A stretch of DNA of 64,000 nt from Lumbricus rubellus (Eukaryota > Annelida > Clitellata > Crassiclitellata > Lumbricidae): assembly GCA_945859605.1 (NCBI GenBank), contig OX243811.1, positions 68,254,427-68,318,426 of the forward strand. Direction: 5' to 3'. Position numbers and translations under genes: made by a program. The notes beneath the pieces were generated by a model. The model was given only the letters and a program-made list of their open reading frames with translations, ran no database searches and was not told where the DNA came from. This document shows, in pieces, positions 53,208 through 63,699 of the stretch (position 1 is its first letter; each line of letters begins with the position of its first letter).

Positions 53208-54384
53208 AGTACAATCTCATTGGAAGATATAAGCGTTTAAGGCACGTCTGAAAGGATGGGCTATTAAGCATTCCTGGATACTATTTCATATTTGTTATTT
53301 ATAAATGTAACTAAGAAATAATAGAATGACTGTAGTGCCAAAGTGGAGCATCAGTAAGTGCTGTATGAAGGGAAGAGAATGGAAAGAACCTAGATACGAC
53401 CAACCATGTATCAATTGGTGGAACGCATGTAGATTTCAATCCTCTTATCAGATTACCAATAGGTCCTGCTAATTGCAACAAACAGAAGAGCTGAACTGAT
53501 GAGAAGTACCAGTAATATTGAAGTTGGCTGAACATCAGCTGCTTTGAATCTGATTTGATGGTTGCTTGGTCTGCGTGCAGTTATGCTGAGAGTGAAGTCT
53601 CTGTTCTGTTGTAGGGCTTGTTGTTATTGCGGACGGAAGAAGAAGTGTGCTATCCAGACATAAGCAGAGAGTGAGAGACATGACAAGAGATGGAGAGACA
53701 GAAAACCAAAGGAGACACTGATCTCGTAGTCGGAGGAGATCCATCGTTTTCTTAATGAATTTCTTTTTTCTATGGTTAATTCTGGCTCATCATTAAGATG
53801 TTATTTTGTTTGGATTTGTACAAACCGGTTAATATACTATTCTACGTATAAGAAATGTCTTTCGTGTTTCGTACAAGAGAGCATATCTTTCAACGGCTTA
53901 TTAGGCCTAACTGTTCTAATTTCTGGACAGTGTTTAAATAATCTGATGTAATGATTTTGTGGCTCTCTGGAGAAAATGCAATTTCCAGAAATAGATTGAT
54001 GGTGTTCGTGTGAGTCTGATATCATGAATACATTAACTGTGTCAATTTTAGATGCAATATGTCCACATCAATATAGCAGTTCATTTGCGTACCATGCTCT
54101 CTGAAGATTCATATTTGATACAGGTTGAACATCGTTTTACATCAGATTCTATTCGGTTTATTTAGCATTTTTCTGAACTGTAGAGGTTGCTGAGAACTTT
54201 CAGTTAGTTGTTCCTTTCGGAGTCTCTCTCAAATTTGATTTGCAGCCTCAGCAGCGCTTGTTTGTTTGTTTTTAAATAAGTTCATCACCATCAGAGTATC
54301 AATTGTTTAATCAGTTGTCATTTTGTTGTTTGAAACCTAGACTCAAAATAACCTTCTGACATCATAATAGTAAACGCCGATTAT
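53208..54384. other. downstream of the E3-like gene, nothing recognised
   Basis: AT-rich, with no protein-like splice-flanked frame and no repeat ends. Confidence 0.35.
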
Positions 54385-54563
54385 ATTATAGTATTTATAT
54401 AGCACTGCTCAAAAAGGTGAGTGCAGGGCACAAGCTTATCCTAATGGTGAGCCTATCTCTCGTATTCACTTGTGGTTGGAGCACTCAGCCTGTATTGCGG
54501 TGAGTAAGCCTTTATAGTTAGAACCTCGCGTTACTGTGAAGGCACTGAAAAGACCTTGAGCAG
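54385..54563 (-). mobile_element. V-like SINE fragment, minus orientation
   Basis: Complement contains AACTGCTCAAGGTC, GCCTTCACAGTAACGCGAGG, and ends GTGCTATATAAATAC. It resembles the SINE at 38409 and directly abuts the 472-bp array. Confidence 0.45.
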
Positions 54564-55993
54564 TTACCTTTAATTTTTTTTGGTCAGGCCTCGGCCTGAT
54601 TTATATGGCACTTAGATCCATAGGGATCCTCATCTTACCTATATCCAGGGCCCTATCTTTAATAGATCCAGGGTTGCGGTGCTGATGTCAGCAGGCCAGT
54701 CTTTGCCCGGACGCTGCTGAGATCAGTCGCAGTGTGGTGGTTTTCGGCCCGTCTGTCTTCTCATTAGTTTGGGAAGAGGACGGATACGAAGACTACCACA
54801 CTAATGCGGTTTCTCTCACGCTCTTATAGCGGGGAACCCAACCACGATCTACCATCTGACGTGCCAGTCCCAAGTCTGGAAAAATGGGGAGGGAAACCGC
54901 TAAGATCTAGGCCCTTAAACTAATTCTCATTTCTTTAAAAATATCTTATTTACATAAAATTACATATTATAATTACCGGACCCGGGATATAGCTACGGGA
55001 GTTGTGTCTATATATAAGAGCCTATTCGTAGGCTCTTACCTTTAATTTTTTTTGGTCAGGCCTCGGCCTGATTTATATGGCACTTAGATCCATAGGGATC
55101 CTCATCTTACCTATATCCAGGGCCCTATCTTTAATAGATCCAGGGTTGCGGTGCTGATGTCAGCAGGCCAGTCTTTGCCCGGACGCTGCTGAGATCAGTC
55201 GCAGTGTGGTGGTTTTCGGCCCGTCTGTCTTCTCATTAGTTTGGGAAGAGGACGGATACGAAGACTACCACACTAATGCGGTTTCTCTCACGCTCTTATA
55301 GCGAGGAACCCAACCACGATCTACCATCTGACGTGCCAGTCCCAAGTCTGGAAAAATGGGGAGGGAAACCGCTAAGATCTAGGCCCTTAAACTAATTCTC
55401 ATTTCTTTAAAAATATCTTATTTACATAAAATTACATATTATAATTACCGGACCCGGGATATAGCTACGGGAGTTGTGTCTATATATAAGAGCCTATTCG
55501 TAGGCTCTTACCTTTAATTTTTTTTGGTCAGGCCTCGGCCTGATTTATATGGCACTTAGATCCATAGGGATCCTCATCTTACCTATATCCAGGGCCCTAT
55601 CTTTAATAGATCCAGGGTTGCGGTGCTGATGTCAGCAGGCCAGTCTTTGCCCGGACGCTGCTGAGATCAGTCGCAGTGTGGTGGTTTTCGGCCCGTCTGT
55701 CTTCTCATTAGTTTGGGAAGAGGACGGATACGAAGACTACCACACTAATGCGGTTTCTCTCACGCTCTTATAGCGGGGAACCCAACCACGATCTACCATC
55801 TGACGTGCCAGTCCCAAGTCTGGAAAAATGGGGAGGGAAACCGCTAAGATCTAGGCCCTTAAACTAATTCTCATTTCTTTAAAAATATCTTATTTACATA
55901 AAATTACATATTATAATTACCGGACCCGGGATATAGCTACGGGAGTTGTGTCTATATATAAGAGCCTATTCGTAGGCTCTTACCTTTAATTTT
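54564..55993. repeat. tandem array, three 472-bp units plus a stub
   Basis: Units start at 54564, 55036, 55508 with a 14-bp stub from 55980. I see only one difference (GCGGGG vs GCGAGG at about 55303), so the array is very young. Each unit has a stem GTGTGGTGGTTTTCG / CGAAGACTACCACAC around a second stem, the words GACGTGCCAGTCCCAAG and TGGAAAAATGGGGAGGG, and, across each junction, a 10-bp stem TAAGAGCCTA closing a TTCG loop. No coding frame. Confidence 0.95.
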
Positions 55994-56906
55994 TTTGGGT
56001 TTGGGTTTGGTTTGAGATATCATAACTTGTAATACACCTATGGATTCAGCATTCATTTCTGCACAAAATGGTATATTTAGGTTTAAAATATATGAAAGCA
56101 CCCCGAAGTTATGAATTTTTTACCGTAGGCACCCGTCGATTCCACAAAATGTATACTTTCGCATAAGCAAAATATTAGATTCTGTGTTTTTAACATAATT
56201 TATTTAATTAAAAATAGTTTACATATAATAAAGTCCAATATTCAACCATAAAAACTAGTAATAAGTTAGTTTTAGTTACAATAAAAAGAGAAAAAACATG
56301 TAAAACATGCTGAAAAACGTTTACGCAGACTTATCGGTTTGCGTTGTAAAAAAACCCCAACATTTTCACACATTTAAATTTATTTTGAGCACTTCCGGTC
56401 ATCAAATGTCAAATTAATTGGTATCAAAAATAGCCCTAAATGCACTCTATAGAATGACATAATTTATTTCTCTTAAAAAATTAATTATGAATAATTTTTC
56501 ATAGGAAAAACATGAACATTTTATGAAAATAAAACACCTTTATTTATATTTTAATTTATTTTGAGCACTTCCGGTTGTCAAAAGACAACTCCGTGACCAC
56601 CAAAATGTAGCCCCACATTCCCTCTACAGAATGGTGTAATTGGTGTCTCTTCATGTCAAAGGACGGATAAGATACAGCCGATAATCTAAGGGGGTGGTAT
56701 CCACCCCCCCCCCTGGTGCCTCGGGTATATCGGGTATAACTTTTGAATGGTATGGTATATCATCACACATTTTAGCTCAGAATGTGTGCAAATGAATCCT
56801 CTACAGCTACCTAAAACGTCAAAATTTTATTCCTAACGAAAAAAAATTGATTTGGAAAAAACCTAGGGGGGGGGGGTGGATACCACCCCCCCTGGTAGCC
56901 CGAGGG
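55994..56906. mobile_element. piggyBac-like non-autonomous element, copy 2, left end lost
   Basis: Matches copy 1 from TTTGGTTTGAGATATCATAAC to the right tip CCCTCGGGCTACC (inverted), followed by TTAA (56907-56910). Its left about 75 bp are replaced by the tandem array. Near the right end, G7TGGATACCAC7 is a perfect hairpin. It lacks the insertions present in copy 1. Confidence 0.85.
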
Positions 56907-57350
56907 TTAAGAAGATGTTCGAAGTGATGTCCTTTCGCTTGAACGCAGGCTCTCAGCCTTGGCCGCCACTGTTCAATAGCTTTGTCAATGACACTCTGCT
57001 TCAACTGTGCCCACACAACGATGAGGCGCTCCTTCAACTCGTTGATGTCCCGTATTGCTGTCTGGTAGACGCGTTCCTGTATTAGACCCCAAATTCTGTA
57101 GTCAACGGGATTGAGGTCTGGTGAGTTTGCTGGCCAGAGTTCCGGTCCAATGAAGCTTGGTGTTTCACATCGCAGCAACGCAATGGTGTCCTTTGCGCGA
57201 TGTGCTGGGGCGCTGTCCCATAAGCATTTTCTCCGATCCCAGGTGACTTTAGCAAAAAAGGCGGAGCCATGTAGAACTTCGCCTCCTAATTTGCTGTATA
57301 TGGGTCAATGTAAAAATAGACTGACCACGCCTCTCTTTCGTCTTTAAGGG
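56907..57350 (-). mobile_element. mariner-like (DD37D) transposase C-terminal relic
   Basis: Minus strand: VTWDRRKCLWDSAPAHRAKD, then WPANSPDLNPVDYRIWG, QTAIRDINELKERLI, QWRPRLRACVQAKGHHFEHL. 37 residues separate the two Asp. The piggyBac copy 2 inserted at a TTAA just after HLL. The N-terminal half, including the first catalytic Asp, and both tips are missing. Confidence 0.85.
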
Positions 57351-57544
57351 ATTGTTGATTTCGTTCGGCACACACGTTACCGCCTACTTTTGAAGTAATT
57401 TAGGCAATAAAATCTCAGTTTATCGTAAATATGTCATGGAAGCAGCACACGAACGTCTAAAATACGGAAGGTAATGTACCTTGGTTATCTATCGTCCAAT
57501 TGGTCTAAAATCTCTAAATTATTCGGCAAAACTGTAGTATCGAG
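57351..57544. other. unassigned spacer
   Basis: AATTATTCGGCAAAACTGTAG at about 57519 is inverted at 59508-59535 (CTATAGTTTGCCAATAATA), so this may be part of an older inverted-repeat element around 57711-59451. Confidence 0.35.
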
Positions 57545-57710
57545 ACCGAATGTCGCTTACGATCAGGTGTCGCGTCGTTTAGGATCAGGTTTGGCGTGGT
57601 CAGGGTCGGTTAGGTCAGGTTAAGCGTGGTCAGGGTCGGTTAGGTCAGGTTACCCTTCGTGAGGGTCGGTTAGGGTCAGGTTAGGCGTCGTGAGGGTCGT
57701 TTAGGATTAG
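57545..57710. repeat. degenerate GGTTAGGTCAGGTTA minisatellite
   Basis: Units of about 30-35 bp: GTCAGGGTCGGTTAGGTCAGG, TTAAGCGTGG / TTAGGCGTCG. Related to telomere-like TTAGGG words, also present at 17.6, 19.5 and 59.46 kb. Confidence 0.75.
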
Positions 57711-58555
57711 GGGAGATAGGTACCGAAATAACCAGTTTTTGGACTTTTTGGGAAAAGTGCTATAACTGCATTGTGTCAACTTCAAACTAGAACTCAATGT
57801 AAGGAACTAATAAAATATTTGTATAGCTACTATATTTACAATAGATAACATTTATAGCATTCACAGAAAACCTAAAAAAATGAAAATTTTATGTGCACCT
57901 CTATATTTTTTAATGGTTATTTCAGTACCTCATTGGGTACTGAAATAACCAGGGGTTGTACCGAAATAACCACTGGTTATTTCGGTACATCCAAGTTACA
58001 AAATCCACTTTAAAATGATTTCAATTATTTTATAATCTCTAAAACAGAATAGAAATATTGAAATAGGCATAACAATGTTTTTCATACCAGATGTAACCGA
58101 AAATACTGAAATAATTGAGAAATTTAAATGTTTTATAGGTAGGTCAGTCAGTTATGGGTCTATTGGTGCATCGTCAGAATCATGACAGCCTTTTATATCA
58201 AATTATTTACTCAACTATAGGAGCTAAAGTCATATATATAACTATTATTATTATTTTTCATTTATTTATTTATTTATTACTAGTATTACAATTTTTATTA
58301 TATTATTATTATTATTATTATTGTATACCTTTTAATATCATAAAAAAACAGCATCAGCAACAGAAAGTACAATAAACAAGGGAAGCAGTAATAATAATAA
58401 TAATAATTACTATTATTAATATTATATTCGTTTAATAATAATAATATAATATTATACTCGTTTAATAATAATAATAATAATAATAATTAATAATAATAAT
58501 AATAATTGTCGTGTGTTATGTTCCCTAAGAGAGGACAAATTGTCTCGTACACCTC

Positions 58556-58624
<69 letters not shown>

Positions 58625-58804
58625 GGCTATTAATAATAATGATAATAATAATAATCTTTATAATAATAACCTTAATAATAATAATAAGAAGAATAATTAA
58701 TAGATCCAAAATAATAATAATAATGATAATAAGAATAATAATAATAATAATCTTAATAATAATAATAATGATAATAATAATAAGAATATAAAAATAATAG
58801 ATCC

Positions 58805-58866
<62 letters not shown>

Positions 58867-59451
58867 TTTTAAAAAAATAATAATAATTATGAAGAAAAAA
58901 AATAATAATTTAATAATAATAATAATCAACAGCCTTTAAAGTTAACAACATGATGTTGAAGGCTAGCTGTCGATTCGAGATATCTATCGATATTGAAGGC
59001 TGTAATAGTCAAAATTGTAATGAAATAACCAGCGGTACCGAAATAACCGGTTATTTCGGTACCACAAAACCTGGTTATTTCAGTACAATAAGCACCATTT
59101 AAAATTAAATTACAAAACTCGATATCATGCGCGAAATTTGGATATCATTAATAGTTATGTTATTAGATTGATCATTTATGGTTGCAAATACAAATTTGCA
59201 GCAACATACCCTTAAAATATCCACGGCAAACTTTAAAAAATTTAAAAGCCTAAAAATTACAATTGACAGCGGAAAAACAATAAGAGCTATAAATTTTTTA
59301 TTCCACTATGTTTTGATGTCGAAATTGGTTACAACTAAAGTATGTCAACAAAGAACACACATCAAGATTATTAGAGCCGAATACGGAAGCGCAAAAGAGA
59401 CAAAAAGTCGCTGGTTATTTCAGTACGTGGTTATTTCGGTACCTATCTCCC
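57711..59451. mobile_element. inverted-repeat element with GGTACCGAAATAACC tips
   Basis: Ends GGGAGATAGGTACCGAAAT and its complement (59433-59451). The 15-bp unit GGTACCGAAATAACC recurs near both ends (57925-57992; 59022-59085; 59412-59446) in alternating orientation. The middle is AAT/ATT microsatellite. No coding. Tips made of 15-bp units recall sea urchin TU elements. Confidence 0.75.
58385..58925. repeat. (AAT)n-rich microsatellite cluster
   Basis: Several AAT runs, the longest at 58556-58624 and 58806-58866, with ATAAT variants between. Frames through it (poly-Asn, poly-Ile, poly-Leu) are artefacts. Confidence 0.95.
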
Positions 59452-59770
59452 CTAGGTTTAGGGTTTCGGTTAGTGTTATATGTTTAGGGTTAGAGTCGTC
59501 ATTCAGTCGCCGATACTATAGTTTGCCAATAATAATCATAATTATTTTTCATTGCATGACATTCAGCGGCCTTATTTTCAAAAACATGCTTTCAAAAGTC
59601 GCTGTTTATCAATTTCAACTTCAATATATTTCCTTTATTTATCGTATTTTTCGTCAAGGCGACGTTGACTCTTTCATCTACTGCCCTTTTCAGTGGTAAT
59701 CATTGATGTGTTGACTCTCAGATATATTGTCCTTTTGCGTCGCTAATGAACTCGCTCCGGATTTGGACCA
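59452..59770. other. spacer with telomere-like words
   Basis: TTTAGGGTTTCGGTTAG and TGTTTAGGGTTAGAG at 59455-59495; rest unassigned. Confidence 0.35.
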
Positions 59771-59784
59771 ATCACACAAGCGAT

Positions 59785-60828
59785 TCTTCTTCTGGTTCTC
59801 TGCCCCTAGGCAGGTTCGGCTGTCCAATGTCGCCACTCTTCCCTCCGCTGGGCCTTCTCCTTTAGTTTCTGATATCCGATCTTCTTCATCAGTGTGTCCA
59901 GCAACATCTGTCGGGTTCTTCCTCTTGTTCGTTTCCCCTCCATTTGTCCTTCTAACACCGTTTTCACCAAACTGTCTCCTCTTAGCATATGCCCTATCCA
60001 ATTCTTATGCCTTTCTCTGATTGTTTTTATCCTTGTTCTTTCCTCTCCTACCCTTTCCAGCACTTCCTCGTTTGTTCTGTGTTCCGTCCAGCTGATCTTC
60101 TCCATTCTTCTCCACGTCCACATTTCAAACGCTTCGATTTTCTTTATGTCTTCTTTTCTCATGGTCCAGGTTTCGGCACCATACAACACCACACTCCACA
60201 CCAGTGTTTTTATCATTCTTTTCTTGAGACTTCTGTTTAGCTTTCCTCGTAGTAGTTCTCCTCTTTTCGTAAATGCCTCTTTTCCCATTGCAATCCTCCT
60301 TCTGATTTCCTTATGACATTTAGCATCCGTTGTCATCAAGCTTCCCAGGTAGCAAAATTCCTTCACCTGTTCTATCCCTTTGCCTTCTATTTGAATGTCG
60401 ACTGTAGTTTCTTCTCCCTTGCTGATCTTCATTACTTTTGTCTTCTTGATGTTAATTCTCATGCCATATTCAATTGACGTTGTGTTCAATCTATCCATCA
60501 CTTCTTGCAACCCCTTCTGACTTCTTGCTAACATTGCCTGATCGTCCGCAAACCTCAAAGCCTTAATCCATCTTCCTCCCACCTTTATGCCTTCTTCCAT
60601 ATCATCTAATGCTTCTCTGACCAGTTCTTCTATATAGATGTTGAATAAAAGAGGTGATAGAGGGCAGCCCTGTCTCACTCCTCTGCCCACCTTTCCTGGT
60701 TCTGAGTACTCTCCGTCGATTCTTATTCGTACCTTCTGCCCCATGTATAAATTTCCTATCAATCTTCTGTCTCTCCAGTCTATTCCCATCCTCCTCAGTA
60801 CATGTAGCAGCTTTCTCCAGTTGACTCT
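59785..60828 (-). mobile_element. 5'-truncated LINE (RTE-like), 14-bp target duplication
   Basis: Flanked by ATCACACAAGCGAT (59771-59784, 60829-60842). A minus-strand frame of 343 codons ending at 59806: VGRGVRQGCPLSPLLFNIYI, IKALRFADDQAMLA (catalytic ADD), INIKKTKVMKI, VVLYGAETWTMR, NWIGHMLRGD. 1044 bp, lacking the endonuclease and the N-terminal RT. The frame is unbroken and the duplication exact, so the insertion is recent. Confidence 0.93.
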
Positions 60829-60842
60829 ATCACACAAGCGAT

Positions 60843-61104
60843 ATCAGTCCATATTGCCAAAGTCACCTGGGATCGGCGAAAATGCGTCCCATAAGTTACT
60901 AATCTCTGTTTAAATGTTTCCAAACACGCCTAGTCTGCGCCACTGCCTCCAACAGCAACCACTTCTGTGAGTAAGTAAAATGTAAAATATTTTGTGGCAA
61001 AATTATTTGAGAAACAACGTACAAGCTTTTATTACAATTGGCTTAGTTTTATAGAAAATTTTTAAAAAGTTTCTTGGTGTGTTTTTTTATGGGGCACAGT
61101 GTAT
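60843..61104 (+). mobile_element. mariner-related fragment
   Basis: AAAGTCACCTGGGATCGG then GAAAATGC matches codons KVTWDRRKC of the relic at 57.2 kb, in plus orientation. A tip-like TTTATGGGGCACAGTG before TATA lies at about 61090-61104. The LINE at 59785 seems to have inserted into it. Confidence 0.5.
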
Positions 61105-61153
61105 ATATATATGTGTATATATATATATATGTGTGTATATATATATATATACA
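61105..61153. repeat. (TA)n/(TG) microsatellite
   Basis: TATATATATGTGTATATA runs between the mariner tip and the Helitron end. Confidence 0.85.
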
Positions 61154-61190
61154 CTAGTTTTTATACCCGGTTTCGCCCGGGGTTCGGTTC
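61154..61190 (-). mobile_element. Helitron 3' terminus, minus orientation
   Basis: On the minus strand: CCCGGGCGAAACCGGG hairpin, TATAAAAA, CTAG before T. The 5' end was not located; the element would extend right. Confidence 0.5.
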
Positions 61191-61240
61191 AAGTCGTTCG
61201 TGAATTAGGATAAATAAATGCGGTACTATGATTTTATTTT

Positions 61241-62014
61241 CATTCACCCGAATTAATTTCGAATTTATTTTCGATTTATTTCAGTGACGTAATGCATCAA
61301 GGTATCGTCTAAAATAACGTAGGCCTAGGCCTCTATCCAATTTTACCGGGTATTTTCATTTTACTGAAATGGAAGTTTTAACGATCAAAAATCAAAATGT
61401 TCTTGCTTAAAATGAAGCTGGATTGATGAAATATAATTGTTATTTAGGTAAGCGTGTATTTTAGCTTCGTAAATTAATTAAAATTGCATGGGTTTCAGCA
61501 TTGGTCGAATACGAGTTGGGTTGATGAAAAGAATTCTTGCTAAATAGTAGTTGAAATGATGAAAATAAATTTTGATTTATAACTCCACTCCTTATTAGAA
61601 GTGGGATTTATGAAAACACAAGCTTAGCTCTGAAATTGAAGCTGCATTGAAAAACAATAATTTTTAATTGAATAGAAGTTGTATTGATGAAAAATAATTG
61701 CTGCAAACAGAAGCTGGATCTATGAGGATTCCTGCCAAACTAGAAGTTGGATTGATTAAAAATAATAGCCTAATAGTGCCACTGGCGAATAATTTACGAC
61801 GCTAAAATACACGTTTGCCGTTATTTAGAAATTAAAGTTGGATGGATATTAAAAAGCAAATTTTGCTACTTAAATAGAAGCTGGATGATGAAGGGAATTT
61901 TTGACGAAATGGCAGATGAAAAATACTTGTTATCTAAACAGAAGTGGGATTGGTAAAAGCGTGTAGGCCTATGCTCGTCACTGAACAAATTCCGAAATTA
62001 ATTCGGGTGAATTA
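61241..62014. mobile_element. foldback-like element with TTCACCCGAATTAATTTCG tips
   Basis: Inverted ends TTCACCCGAATTAATTTCG at about 61243 and its complement at about 61991-62012. Interior 61393-61960 is an array of core words (AGAAGCTGGAT, TAGAAGTTGGATTGAT) in plus orientation, about every 40-45 bp. Target duplication not fixed. Confidence 0.65.
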
Positions 62015-62376
62015 AAATTATAGGCCTAATTGACCGTACTAGGATATATCGTTGCAGCGTGACCGTTAATAGCTGGTTAAATTTCACGTAAGTTTCCATA
62101 TTGAAACTTAAAATGTCGATAACTCATGTTTTAAAGCGAATTAGTCACGATGACTTCCAGATTCGCATGAGAAGGTAAAATTTTTTATTTCGCCGTTCAG
62201 ATTCGTTGGGATTGAGAGCCTTTGACCGCGGGAGATTTGCGCACAACGCGACATCGCCACATAATCTACTTTGCCTTATGGTTTAAGATGGTTTAAGATT
62301 ACACTGTAACTGTTGAGACCTAGGCCTATCACGTGTTCCACAAGAAGTGATTGCCAAAATTAATGGCGTTTAAAAT

Positions 62377-62826
62377 GGTGTCACGACAACTCGTCCACCG
62401 ACAACTCGTCCAACGACAACTCGTCCACGGACAACTGGTCCACCGACAACTAGTTCACCGAAATAGAAGCCAGATTATTGAGAAAACGCTTGGGAAATAG
62501 AAGCTGGATGAAGGTTCTTTATTTACGAAATAGGAGCTGGAGTTATGAGAAAAAGTCTAATGGTTTCCTTGCTTAAATAGAAGCTGAATTGATGGTTTTC
62601 ATCATGTGTCTCAACATGCATCCAGCTTCTATTTCAGATCGAACAAAAACTTGATCCATCTTCTATTTCATTTCTTAAGCGTTTTTTGATAAATCCAGCT
62701 TCTATTTCACCTGTAAAAACCTTCATCCAGCTTCTATTTCCCAAGCGTTTTCTCAATAATCCGGCTTTTATTTCAGTGGACGAGTTGTCGGTGGACGAGT
62801 TGTCGTTGGACCAGTTGTCGTGGAAC
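62377..62826. mobile_element. foldback element with CGACAACTCGTCC tips
   Basis: 450 bp flanked by the 10-bp duplication CGTTTAAAAT (62367-62376, 62827-62836). Each tip is an array of about 15-bp units (CCACCGACAACTCGT), inverted. The core is palindromic around 62600, with TAGAAGCTGGATGA words left and ATCCAGCTTCTATTTC right. No coding. Confidence 0.85.
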
Positions 62827-62836
62827 CGTTTAAAAT

Positions 62837-63631
62837 AGGGAAGAATTTGGCATTGAAAAAGAGACTCAATCCCATGCTCTCCACGTTAGGCTTACAATGC
62901 AAGTGCTCTAACTACCACTGCAGGGGCACTATGCCACGAAGGGCACCGCGTACCATGAGGGGCACAGTTACCGGCTGCAAGGGCAAAGGTCGGCTGGAGA
63001 TTGAGAGATTATCGGCGAACACTTGCCGTCAACAATGCACGTACAGGAGTTGTTCTACTACAGTCGTTGCGACTGCGTCCAATCGTCATCTCTCGACTGC
63101 ATAGACGATTGCCCGTACGTGGCAAAGGCCGGCTTCGACGGAAGAGGGGCCGGGACCGAGAAAGGGATGGCGGCGGAGAAGGCTCTTCAGTCAGCCCAAG
63201 TCCGAGTAGCTCGAGCTGATCTGATGTTGAGACAAGGACCAGCTGCTGCACTGAGCCTGTCACGACGTCGTCCGTTCAATTGGTCTCGTGCTGCCACGTG
63301 ATGGATGCGAAGAGCGAAGAGACAGACGGCGAGTGTCTCATGAGAGCCTGCCGGGCCGGGCCGGAGATGACGAGCGGAGGAATTAAGAGATGACGACGAT
63401 GAGAAAAATACGACGACAGGCAGAGAGGAAGAGAAGGTGGTAGAAGGAGGAGAATTAAGGTGGTGGAATGAGAAGGTGGTGGAATGAGAAGGAGGTGGTG
63501 GAGTGTGGAGGAGGAATGAGGAGCAGGAGGAGGAGGAGCAGGAGCAGGAGGAGGAGGATGGATGATGAAGCGAATGAGCCTAACAGTGAAAACCAACCAG
63601 AAGATTAACTGAAAGATGAGAAGGAAGACTG

Positions 63632-63633
<2 letters not shown>
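62837..63633. other. GC-richer DNA with tRNA-like start
   Basis: 62863-62935, minus strand: GTGGTAGTTAGAGCA (A box) and GGGATTGAGTC (degraded B box) suggest a tRNA-derived repeat. 63365-63600 is GAGGA-rich. No protein recognised. Confidence 0.35.
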
Positions 63634-63682
<49 letters not shown>

Positions 63683-63699
63683 CCCTAACCCTAACCCTG
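63634..63699. repeat. (TA)n followed by CCCTAA repeats
   Basis: About 23 TA units, then AACCCTAACCCTAACCCTGG: three telomere-type hexamers in an interior position. Confidence 0.85.

Noticed and set aside
54860..54905. Possible hammerhead ribozyme core (CTGACGT ... GGGAAAC) in the 472-bp unit
   Set aside because: The CUGANGA core requires A at the seventh position and the stem II arrangement does not fit.
58452..58791. Poly-Asn/Ile and poly-Leu frames
   Set aside because: AAT microsatellite read in different frames.
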